64,000 nucleotides of DNA from an uncultured Oscillospiraceae bacterium (GTDB taxonomy: Bacteria; Bacillota_A; Clostridia; Oscillospirales; Oscillospiraceae): the NCBI GenBank assembly GCA_910579155.1, contig CAJTTS010000007.1, positions 18,003-82,002 of the forward strand. The letters run 5' to 3'. A program made the position numbers and the translations under genes. The notes beneath the pieces are model-generated. The model saw nothing but the letters and a program-made list of their open reading frames with translations. It searched no databases and was not told where the DNA came from. Positions 56,571 through 64,000 of the stretch are shown one piece after another (the first letter of the stretch is position 1; each line of letters begins with the position of its first letter).

Positions 56571-56599
56571 TTGATTTTTCCGCCCCTGTATGGTAGCAT
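56571..56599 (+). promoter_or_regulatory. Promoter of rpmB
   Basis: TTGATT (56571-56576), a 17-base spacer, TAGCAT (56594-56599), about 50 bases before the start codon. Confidence 0.6.
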
Positions 56600-56649
56600 A
56601 ATGTAGTTATCGTTTGAACGAATTCCAACCAGCAAGGAGGTTAGTCAAT

Positions 56650-56838
56650 ATGGCCAAATGCGAGTTTTGCGGCAAAGGCGTGAACTTCGGCATCCAAGTA
56701 TCCCACTCCCACCGCCGTTCCAACCGCCCCTGGAAGCCCAACGTCAAGCGCGTCAAGGCTGTGGTGGACGGCGCGCCCAAGCACGTCTATGTGTGCACCC
56801 GCTGCCTCCGCTCCGGCAAAGTCACCCGCGCTGTGTAA
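56650..56838 (+). CDS. rpmB: 50S ribosomal protein L28
   Basis: 62 residues, the normal length for L28. MAKCEFCGKGVNFGIQVSHS has the two zinc-binding-type Cys, and VYVCTRCLRSGKVTRAV provides the second pair, so this is the zinc-containing form. AAGGAGG lies 9 bases before the ATG. Monocistronic between promoter and strong terminator. Confidence 0.97.
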   Translation: MAKCEFCGKGVNFGIQVSHSHRRSNRPWKPNVKRVKAVVDGAPKHVYVCTRCLRSGKVTRAV

Positions 56839-56854
56839 TTCCATATGGAAGCAG

Positions 56855-56889
56855 ACCGGACCCCGCGCGATGCGCGGGGTCCGGTTTTT
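56855..56889. terminator. Bidirectional terminator between rpmB and gpsA
   Basis: Perfect 14-bp stem (56855-56868 with 56872-56885), GAT loop, TTTTT on the plus side. Confidence 0.88.
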
Positions 56890-56911
56890 GCCGTCCGGTG
56901 CTGTCACGCTT

Positions 56912-57922
56912 CTATATCCAGCTCTCTTCCTGTTCCAGCTCATCCCGGCGCTCCCGAGCCATGAGGCCCTCCAGCACCTGCCGGGGGTTTTGTCCCTCAT
57001 ACAGCACCCCATAGGCCCCGGTGATGATGGGCATTTCCACCCCGGCCCGGTCGGCCAACGCCTTAGCGCTGGCCGCAGCGTAATAGCCCTCCACCACCGC
57101 GCCGCCCAGCTCGTCCATGGCCTCCCGCGCCGTCCGACCCTTCCCGATAAGAATACCTGCCCGCCGGTTGCGGGAATGCATGGAGGTGCAGGTCACAATC
57201 AAATCGCCCACTCCAGCAAGCCCGGCAAAGGTTTCCTTCCGGGCCCCCATGGCCACTCCCAGCCGGGCAATCTCCGTCAGCCCCCGGGTCATCAGCATGG
57301 CCTTTGTGTTATCCCCGAAGTCCATGCCGTCACAGCAGCCCGCGCACAGGGCAATCACATTTTTCAGCGCCGCGCCGATCTCCACCCCTATAATATCCGG
57401 CGAGGTGTAGATCCGCAGCCGGCGGCTCATAAGCAGGTCCTGAACCAGCAGGGCGGCGCTCCGGTCCTCACAGGCCACCACCACCGCCGTGGGCACGCCC
57501 CGGCCCACCTCCTCGGCGTGGGAGGGCCCAGACAGCACCACCACCGGGCACAGCCCGCCGGTCTCCTCCACCACAACCTGGTGGAGCAGCAGGGAGCTGT
57601 CCTTTTCAATCCCTTTGGACACCAGGATGACGGGAACGCCGGGGTCCAGCGTTTCCTTCAACCGGCGGGCCGTGGCGCGCACCGCAAAGGACGGGGTGGC
57701 CAGCACTACCGCGCCGCACCCCTTCACACAGCTCAAGTCCGTGGTAAGCTCCAGCGCCTCCGGAAGGGGGACTCCGGGGAGCATGGGATTCTCCCGCTTC
57801 TCCCGCAGCGCCGCGCTCTCCTGCTCCGTATAGCTCCACAGCGCCGTCTCATGTCCATTTTCCAGCAGCGCCAGGGCCAGTGCGGTCCCCCAGGCGCCGC
57901 TGCCGATCACAGCCGTTCTCAT
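56912..57922 (-). CDS. gpsA: Glycerol-3-phosphate dehydrogenase (NAD(P)+)
   Basis: Reduces dihydroxyacetone phosphate to sn-glycerol-3-phosphate for phospholipid and teichoic-acid backbones. 336 residues. Dinucleotide motif MRTAVIGSGAWGTALALAL, VVLSGPSHAEEV, and the substrate-binding KNVIALCAGCCDGM and GLAGVGDLIVTCTS. It overlaps plsY by four bases; plsY uses its product, so the two act in sequence. Confidence 0.97.
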   Translation of the reverse strand: MRTAVIGSGAWGTALALALLENGHETALWSYTEQESAALREKRENPMLPGVPLPEALELTTDLSCVKGCGAVVLATPSFAVRATARRLKETLDPGVPVILVSKGIEKDSSLLLHQVVVEETGGLCPVVVLSGPSHAEEVGRGVPTAVVVACEDRSAALLVQDLLMSRRLRIYTSPDIIGVEIGAALKNVIALCAGCCDGMDFGDNTKAMLMTRGLTEIARLGVAMGARKETFAGLAGVGDLIVTCTSMHSRNRRAGILIGKGRTAREAMDELGGAVVEGYYAAASAKALADRAGVEMPIITGAYGVLYEGQNPRQVLEGLMARERRDELEQEESWI

Positions 57923-58839
57923 GTCAGGTCCTCCTCTTTCTTCCCGGCGGAGGGGTCCTCAGCCGTTTCCGGGGCGCTTTCCGCCCGGACGGCTTCCTCT
58001 TCTGCCTTCTTAGCAGCGAGCTTCTCACGCACCTTTGCAGCCTTCTTCGCTGATTTTTTCGCTGACTTTTTCCCAGGCTTTTCCGCCGCTGTTTTCTCCG
58101 GCTTCTGCTCCGCTTTTTCCTCCGCCTCGTTCGGGGCCTCATCCGTCCCCGGCTTTTTGTGGAGGGTAAACTTGGACTCGGTGCCCGTAACAATGCGCAC
58201 CATATTCCCCCGGTGCCTCCACAGCAGCAGCCCGCCCATGACGACGGCCAGCAGGAGGATCAGCGGGTCCCGGTACACCAGCCAGGACATCACAATGAAG
58301 GACGCCCCGCCCCAGCAGGAGCCCAAGGACACATACCGGGTGGACGCCGCCAGCACGATGAAGCCCACCAAGGCCACCAAAGGGATTAACCAGCTCGGGA
58401 GCACACCGCCCCCGCCGATGCCGATCATCACCGTCAGCGCGCCGCCGGACAGCACCCCCTTGCCCCCCCGGAACTGGAAGGTGCAGGGGAACATGTGGCC
58501 GATGATACAGAACGCGCCCGCCCAGTATTCGGACAAAACCACCAACGCCGGAGAGATGCGTCCGGCAATAAACGTGGCAAACAACACCGCCACCACCGCC
58601 TTCAGCACGTCGCTGAGGATCACCACCGCCGTCAGCGGCCCGCCAAAGGTCCGGTAGAAGTTGGTCAGGCCCGCGTTGCCGCTGCCGTGCTCCCGGATAT
58701 CGTCCCGCAGGATGTAGCGGGACACCACCACCGCTCCGTTGAAGCACCCCAGGAAATAGGATACAACGGCCACGCCTACGGCCGCGATTGCCAGCCAGCC
58801 GGGACTTACGCCGGCGGCTTCCAGCATACGAGACTGCAT
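57919..58839 (-). CDS. plsY: Glycerol-3-phosphate acyltransferase PlsY with Lys/Glu-rich tail
   Basis: 306 residues. The first 220 or so are the five-helix PlsY membrane acyltransferase with EHGSGNAGLTNFYRTFG and FQFRGGKGVLSGGALT, its substrate-binding motifs. It transfers the acyl group of acyl-phosphate to glycerol-3-phosphate. The last 80 residues are an atypical hydrophilic tail (KSAKKSAKKAAKVREKLAAK) absent from most PlsY proteins (about 200 residues). ATG at 58839 with GGAGG 7 bases upstream. Confidence 0.94.
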   Translation of the reverse strand: MQSRMLEAAGVSPGWLAIAAVGVAVVSYFLGCFNGAVVVSRYILRDDIREHGSGNAGLTNFYRTFGGPLTAVVILSDVLKAVVAVLFATFIAGRISPALVVLSEYWAGAFCIIGHMFPCTFQFRGGKGVLSGGALTVMIGIGGGGVLPSWLIPLVALVGFIVLAASTRYVSLGSCWGGASFIVMSWLVYRDPLILLLAVVMGGLLLWRHRGNMVRIVTGTESKFTLHKKPGTDEAPNEAEEKAEQKPEKTAAEKPGKKSAKKSAKKAAKVREKLAAKKAEEEAVRAESAPETAEDPSAGKKEEDLT

Positions 58840-58841
58840 GG

Positions 58842-60170
58842 TCAATCCTCCTTGTCGCCCTTTTGGCGGATGGTGATGCGCACCGGAGTACCCGTCAGTC
58901 CGAAGGTGGCCCGGATCTGGTTCTCCAGGTAGCGCTGGTAGGAAAAGTGAAACAGCTTGGCATCGTTGCAGAAAATGACGAAGTGGGGCGGCTTCACCCC
59001 AATCTGGGTCATATAATAGATTTTCAACCGCTTCCCCTTGTCCGTGGGGGGCTGTACCCGGGCCTGGGCGTCGTTAAGCACCTGGTTGAGCACGCCGGTG
59101 GGGATGCGCATGGCGGCCTGGTTGACCACGTTGTCGATCAGCCCGAACAGCTTATCCACCCGCTGGCCCGTCAGGGCGGAGATGAACAGCACCGGGGCAT
59201 AGGTCATATAGCTCAAGTCCCGGCGGACGTCCTCCTCCATGCGCTGCATGGTCTTGCCGTCCTTCTCGATAGCGTCCCACTTGTTCACCACGATGATACA
59301 GGCCTTGCCCGCCTCGTGGGCCAGCCCGGCTACCTTGGTGTCCTGCTCGGTGACCCCCTCCTGGGCGTCGATCATGATGACGCACACGTCGCTGCGCTCG
59401 ATGGCCATGGTGGCCCGGAGGACGGAGAACTTCTCCACCCGGTCGTCCACCTTGGACTTTTTGCGCATCCCGGCGGTGTCGATGATGAGGTACTTCTGCC
59501 CATCCTTTTCCAGATAGCTGTCCACCGCGTCCCGGGTGGTGCCCGCCACGTCGGAGACGATGACCCGCTCCTGGCCCAAAATGCGGTTCACCAGGGAGGA
59601 CTTGCCCACGTTAGGCTTGCCGATGATGGCCACCTTGACCACGTCGTCCGCCTCTTCCTCCTCGTCCGACCGGGGGAAAAACTCAAAGCAGGCGTCCAGC
59701 AAATCGCCGGTGCCGTGGCCGTGGACGGCGGAGACGGGGTATGGATCGCCCAGCCCCAGGTTATAGAATTCGTACATCTCCGGGTCGTTGTGGCCGGTGG
59801 AGTCCATCTTGTTCACCGCCAGCACCACCGGCTTCCGGGAGCGCTGGAGCATCCCGGCCACCTCCTGATCGGCGGCGGTCATACCGGTGCGGATATCGCA
59901 CACAAAGACGATTACCGTGGCGGCGTTGATGGCGATCTCCGCCTGCTCCCGCATAAAGGACAGAATCTGGTCGTCGGTCCCCGGCTCGATGCCGCCGGTG
60001 TCCACCAGGTCGAAGGTCCGGCCCCGCCACTCCGCCTGGGCGTACAGCCGGTCCCGGGTGACGCCCGGGGTATCCTCCACAATGGACAGGCGCTTGCCCG
60101 TCAATTTATTGAACAGCATGGACTTGCCCACGTTGGGGCGGCCTACAATAGCCACCAGGGGTTTTGCCAC
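58842..60170 (-). CDS. der: Ribosome-associated GTPase Der (EngA)
   Basis: Two tandem GTPase domains needed for 50S assembly; 442 residues. G1 motifs GRPNVGKSMLFNKL and GKPNVGKSSLVNRI, G3 DTGGIEP and DTAGMRK, G4 NKMD and NKWD, then the C-terminal KH-like domain (KIYYMTQIGVKPPHFVIF). The GTG start at 60170 is 7 bases after AGGAGG; longer frames have no ribosome site. First gene of der-plsY-gpsA. The upstream AT-rich region (60190-60260) contains overlapping TATACT/TATAAT boxes on the minus strand, from which a promoter is likely. Confidence 0.95.
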   Translation of the reverse strand: MAKPLVAIVGRPNVGKSMLFNKLTGKRLSIVEDTPGVTRDRLYAQAEWRGRTFDLVDTGGIEPGTDDQILSFMREQAEIAINAATVIVFVCDIRTGMTAADQEVAGMLQRSRKPVVLAVNKMDSTGHNDPEMYEFYNLGLGDPYPVSAVHGHGTGDLLDACFEFFPRSDEEEEADDVVKVAIIGKPNVGKSSLVNRILGQERVIVSDVAGTTRDAVDSYLEKDGQKYLIIDTAGMRKKSKVDDRVEKFSVLRATMAIERSDVCVIMIDAQEGVTEQDTKVAGLAHEAGKACIIVVNKWDAIEKDGKTMQRMEEDVRRDLSYMTYAPVLFISALTGQRVDKLFGLIDNVVNQAAMRIPTGVLNQVLNDAQARVQPPTDKGKRLKIYYMTQIGVKPPHFVIFCNDAKLFHFSYQRYLENQIRATFGLTGTPVRITIRQKGDKED

Positions 60171-60302
60171 GGTAATTCCTCCTATCGTCAAGCTGCCCAG
60201 GCCTCCGGGCAATATTTCAGCCAATTATACAGTATATGTAGTATACCAAAGTCCCGGCAAAAAAGATAGGGGAAAAAGGGAAATTTTTCGGGGAGAAAGC
60301 AA

Positions 60303-60336
60303 CAAAAAAGCCGCCGTATCACGGCAGCTTTTTTTG
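60303..60336 (-). terminator. Terminator of the DUF177-rpmF operon
   Basis: Stem with one mismatch (60303-60316 with 60320-60333) and a T-run on the minus strand. Four bases beyond the rpmF stop. Confidence 0.75.
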
Positions 60337-60340
60337 TTTC

Positions 60341-60523
60341 TCACTGATCGGCGGGGGCGACCTCACGGCCATTGTAGGTCATGCAGTTTTTGCAGACGCG
60401 GTGGGGCAGGGTGACGGTACCACACTTGGGGCAAGTGTTGATACCGGGAGTCTCCAGCTTCCACACGGAACTGCGGCGCTTGTTGCGGCGCTGCTTGGAT
60501 ACTTTACTCTTAGGGACGGCCAT
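60341..60523 (-). CDS. rpmF: 50S ribosomal protein L32
   Basis: 60 residues. [19 protein letters not shown] start and the zinc ribbon [17 protein letters not shown] are both typical. AAGGAGG lies 9 bases before the ATG. It follows the DUF177 gene, the usual bacterial pair. Confidence 0.97.
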   Translation of the reverse strand: MAVPKSKVSKQRRNKRRSSVWKLETPGINTCPKCGTVTLPHRVCKNCMTYNGREVAPADQ

Positions 60524-60565
60524 TCTTGACACCTCCTTATTGGTCAATGTCCGGGGACATACATC

Positions 60566-61078
60566 CTACTGGTCTGTTTCCTTCCGCTCCAGCAACTGGG
60601 CCAGCACGGCCAGCCTGGGGTCGATCTCCTTCTTACAGCGGCAGCTCTCCACATTCAGGTTCACGCCGCAGCCGGGACAAAGGCCCTTGCAATTCTGGTC
60701 ACAGAGGTTTTTTGTGTCCATCTCAAGGAGGAATACCTCCCGCATCAGCTCGTCCAGCTCCAGCTCGCCGTCCGGGTTCAACAGCACGATGTCGTCGCTC
60801 TCCCCGTTGGCCAGCTCAAAGGCCAGCAGGGTCTCGTACTCCACCGCTTTCGCCCGCTGAAAGGGCTTGGCGCACCGGTCGCAAGCCAGCGACAGGACTG
60901 TGTCCAACCGGGCATTCAGCTCCAGGGCTCCGGCCCGGTTGCGCACCTGTCCCTCCACATGGACGGGCTGGGCAAAGGGCCGCGCCCCGTACCACTCCAC
61001 ATCGGACAAATCCACGTGAAGTCCAAAGGGCAGGACCGCGCCGGGCTGTTGGGCTAAGGGCTTCAAATCCAGTTTCAT
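60566..61078 (-). CDS. yceD: DUF177 (YceD) family protein
   Basis: 170 residues. Conserved first-half motif LACDRCAKPF and C-terminal CPGCGVNLNVESCRCKKE with the Cys pattern of the family; the middle is acidic. In most bacteria it precedes rpmF and is linked to 23S rRNA processing or ribosome biogenesis. Ribosome site GCGAGGTG. Strong promoter at 61108-61136. Confidence 0.93.
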   Translation of the reverse strand: MKLDLKPLAQQPGAVLPFGLHVDLSDVEWYGARPFAQPVHVEGQVRNRAGALELNARLDTVLSLACDRCAKPFQRAKAVEYETLLAFELANGESDDIVLLNPDGELELDELMREVFLLEMDTKNLCDQNCKGLCPGCGVNLNVESCRCKKEIDPRLAVLAQLLERKETDQ

Positions 61079-61107
61079 GGCACACCTCGCATAATGGCAC
61101 GACTGGT

Positions 61108-61136
61108 ATTATACTAGACCTGCCCGGAAATGTCAA
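61108..61136 (-). promoter_or_regulatory. Promoter of the DUF177-rpmF operon
   Basis: Minus strand: perfect TTGACA (61131-61136), a 17-base spacer, perfect TATAAT (61108-61113), about 30 bases before the start codon. Confidence 0.92.
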
Positions 61137-61170
61137 ATATTTTCCGCAATATTTTGTGTTTTTTTGAAAA

Positions 61171-61298
61171 GAAGCGCGTAGCCGTCGTGAGCAGCGCGGA
61201 TGGAACGGAGCGAGGACGAGCGCAGAACCGCGCAGCGGTTCGGAGACCAGTCCGAGTCGGAGTGAAGCCGCGCGTCGCGAACAGGCGCAGCGTGACAA
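61171..61298 (+). repeat. Dispersed structured repeat, copy 2 (possible RNA element)
   Basis: 128 bases. Begins GAAGCGC and ends CGTGACAA as does copy 1 (46121-46298). Hairpins: 61185-61189/61195-61199 (with two G-U pairs), 61225-61231/61235-61241, and 61271-61273/61277-61279. Compared with copy 1, two G-C pairs become A-U in the second hairpin and U-A becomes C-G in the last. G-U pairs exist only when read on the plus strand, which is antisense to both flanking genes. Confidence 0.8.
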
Positions 61299-61314
61299 TG
61301 CGGTTTGCTTGGAT

Positions 61315-62505
<1,191 letters not shown>

Positions 62506-62535
62506 GATAATCCCTCCAACCGTGATTTCCTGCAC

Positions 62536-62564
62536 ATTATATTCTTCATCTTGCAGATTTGCAA
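62536..62564 (-). promoter_or_regulatory. Promoter of the aminotransferase gene
   Basis: Minus strand: TTGCAA (62559-62564), a 17-base spacer, TATAAT (62536-62541), about 30 bases before the TTG start. Confidence 0.75.
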
Positions 62565-62634
62565 GCTTTTTCCGGACCTGTCCCAAAGTTTTTGCAATTC
62601 CAACAAAATCACATTGCATTTCTATTGAAAATCA

Positions 62635-62660
62635 CCCCCGTCTGCCGAAGCGGACGGGGG
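62635..62660 (-). terminator. Terminator of the coaX operon
   Basis: Stem CCCCCGTC / GACGGGGG (62635-62642 with 62653-62660), followed on the minus strand by TGATTTTC. Nine bases beyond the coaX stop. Confidence 0.75.
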
Positions 62661-62668
62661 CAAAAGAT

Positions 62669-63442
62669 TCAACGGCGGGTGTTCTTGCGGTAGAGATAGT
62701 AAAGGCCCTTCACCAACAGGTCGTGGTCGTACCTGATCTCCCGCCTGCACAGCCGGTAAAGGGCCGGGGCACGACCGCCCGTAGCCACCACCGTGGCCGC
62801 AGGGACCCCCGCCGCCGCTTCCAGAGACTCGATCACCCGGTCGAAAGCGCCGCTGTAGCCGTACAGCACCCCCGCCCGCATGGAGTCCACCGTATTCCGG
62901 CCCAGCGGGGTATCCACCTGGGCCATGGAAATCTGCGGGAGCTGGGCCCCGTTTCGGGACAAGGCCTCCAAAGCGATGTCAATGCCGGGCATGATGGCGC
63001 AGCCCTCAAAGGCCCGCTCGCTCAGATAGGAAAAGGTGACGGCAGTGCGGGAGTTGATGATAACGGCAGGGGTGGAATAGAGGGCGCAGGCCGCTACGGC
63101 GGAGGCCACGATGTCGCTGCCAAGCTGGTTATGGATCTCCGCTTTGATATTCAGCCCGGTTTTCAGCCCCGGCCCCACCACCAACGGAGGCTTCGCGGTG
63201 AGCCGCCGCAGGGTGCGGGCATAGGCGCCTGTGATGGGAGGGACCACGCTGGACAAAATGGAACCCGTCACCCCGCCCAGCTCCGCCCCATAGAGCCGGA
63301 ATACCCCCATCAGGTCGATGGCGCAGCGGTCGTCGGTCATCTTGGAGTCCGTCCCCAGCTCCGACTGGAAGGACAGCGTCCCCTCCTCCGTGAACAGGGC
63401 GATGGTAGTACGGATGTTTCCGATGTCGATGGCTAAAATCAT
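62669..63442 (-). CDS. coaX: Type III pantothenate kinase
   Basis: First step of coenzyme A synthesis. 257 residues with the ASKHA fold: phosphate loop MILAIDIGNIRTTIALF (usually DxGNT, here with Ile for Asn-Thr spacing kept), VVGPGLKTGLNI, and the C-terminal VVATGGRAPALYRLC. Start at 63442 with AAGGGGAG upstream. The conserved DxGT motif of the family appears as INSRTAVTFSYL, where the usual Asp is Asn, a notable change. Downstream of the HD-domain gene. Confidence 0.88.
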   Translation of the reverse strand: MILAIDIGNIRTTIALFTEEGTLSFQSELGTDSKMTDDRCAIDLMGVFRLYGAELGGVTGSILSSVVPPITGAYARTLRRLTAKPPLVVGPGLKTGLNIKAEIHNQLGSDIVASAVAACALYSTPAVIINSRTAVTFSYLSERAFEGCAIMPGIDIALEALSRNGAQLPQISMAQVDTPLGRNTVDSMRAGVLYGYSGAFDRVIESLEAAAGVPAATVVATGGRAPALYRLCRREIRYDHDLLVKGLYYLYRKNTRR

Positions 63443-63461
63443 GTTCTCTCTCCCCTTCTCT

Positions 63462-64000
63462 CTATCCATTCAGTATGTCCATGACCTGCCGGTATTTGTT
63501 TTGATAAAGCTCCCTGCTCCGGGGCGATAGCTTTTGAAAGCTCCGCTCCAGCTTTTCCTTCACGAATTTCTTCCCTTCCTCCAGCTCCATGCCCCGCTCC
63601 CGGTAGGCCAGATACAGCAGGCTGGGCAGGCTGTCAAAATGAGAGACCGCGTCCGCGTCCGCCACGCACAGCTCCTCCACACTCTCCCGGTCCAGGGACA
63701 CGCTGCCCCGGTGGCTGCGGATGCAGTTTTGCACCATCGCAATCTTTTCCGGCTCATAATCCCATTGTGACAGGATGCCCTGGGCCATCTCCACCCCATG
63801 GATGTGGTGGTCGGGATACAGGCTGTAATCGGTAACAGACGCAATATCGTGGAGCCATGCCGCAATCATCACAACCTCTTTGTCCGCCCCGTACCGCTCC
63901 GCCAAAAAAGCCCCGTTTTTGACCACTGCCTCAATATGATCGTACACGCCCATCCCAAATTGATTGGAGGGCTGCTCACAGCGGCGCCGGAGCTCCCCCC
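63462..64000 (-). CDS. HD-domain protein (partial, N-terminus outside window)
   Basis: The frame is open to the right edge, reading RRRCEQPSNQFG before the first Met (63953), so the true start probably lies outside. The HD metal-binding motif is AAWLHDIASVTDY, with an upstream His in the N-terminal helix region (YDHIEAVV) and CIRSHRG. Such proteins are small phosphohydrolases of nucleotides or nucleic acids. C-terminal helices contain ERSFQKLSPRSRELYQNKY. It ends 20 bases before coaX, probably the same operon. Confidence 0.85.
   Translation of the reverse strand, partial: GELRRRCEQPSNQFGMGVYDHIEAVVKNGAFLAERYGADKEVVMIAAWLHDIASVTDYSLYPDHHIHGVEMAQGILSQWDYEPEKIAMVQNCIRSHRGSVSLDRESVEELCVADADAVSHFDSLPSLLYLAYRERGMELEEGKKFVKEKLERSFQKLSPRSRELYQNKYRQVMDILNG

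Overview
The window is GC-rich and comes from a Gram-positive, endospore-forming anaerobe, most likely a member of the Oscillospiraceae (Clostridia; Flavonifractor, Lawsonibacter or Oscillibacter-like). The basis is a spoIIIA sporulation operon at the left edge, pyruvate phosphate dikinase, LL-diaminopimelate aminotransferase, a clostridial CD1247-type protein next to efp, HPr kinase, and GC-rich coding sequence with AT-rich intergenic promoters. Most of the window is vertically inherited core genome. There is no transposase, integrase, CRISPR array, rRNA or tRNA that I can recognise.

Layout. 1-3067 (-): spoIIIAA-AB-AC-AD-AE, with spoIIIAE cut by the edge and a SigmaE-like promoter. 3216-7172 (+): an OmpR-type two-component triad (regulator, kinase, extracytoplasmic partner) and a C39-like peptidase; nearly identical 22-bp boxes lie upstream of the regulator and of the peptidase. 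7500-11128 (-): dapL, dapF, glnA, with a duplicated glnA 3' end. 11521-16500 (+): ppdK, a small XRE/membrane pair, and an M24 peptidase overlapping an EutH-like permease. 17781-26989 (+): a large envelope locus: LTA-synthase-like enzyme, a small YIDP-motif membrane protein, signal peptidase I, a YidC-glycerophosphotransferase fusion, a LicA-like kinase, a LicC-like cytidylyltransferase, a BCCT transporter and an amidohydrolase. 27098-27613 (-): a DivIVA-like coiled coil. 27765-31523 (+): a second two-component triad followed by a VanY-type carboxypeptidase. 31687-37887 (+): the F1Fo ATP synthase operon, in which the C-terminal half of the delta subunit is fused to alpha and subunit c carries a leader peptide.

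37950-45331: a GH13 glycosidase (-), a 22-repeat Sel1 protein (+), a multispanning glycosyltransferase-like protein and a GT2 enzyme (-), and a small membrane protein (-). 45548-46741 (+): efp, a structured repeat, and a CD1247-type zinc-ribbon protein. 46827-51203 (-): a heterodimeric ABC exporter preceded by a 29-codon leader ORF and an intrinsic terminator, which together look like an attenuator. 51363-53121 (-): DUF2812 and PadR genes with three identical operators. 53180-56481 (-): hprK-glmS-ogt. 56650-56838 (+): rpmB. 56912-60170 (-): der-plsY-gpsA. 60341-61078 (-): DUF177-rpmF. 61315-64000 (-): aminotransferase, coaX and an HD-domain gene that runs off the right edge.

The most unusual items are: (1) a dispersed repeat with compensatory base changes (46121-46298 and 61171-61298), which looks like an undescribed structured RNA; (2) the delta-alpha ATP synthase fusion; (3) the YidC-glycerophosphotransferase fusion inside a lic-like surface-polymer locus; (4) the leader-peptide attenuator of the ABC exporter; (5) the conserved 11-bp tandem boxes of the first two-component system; and (6) the synonymously diverged duplication of the glnA 3' end. 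All calls come from reading the sequence; no database search was run.
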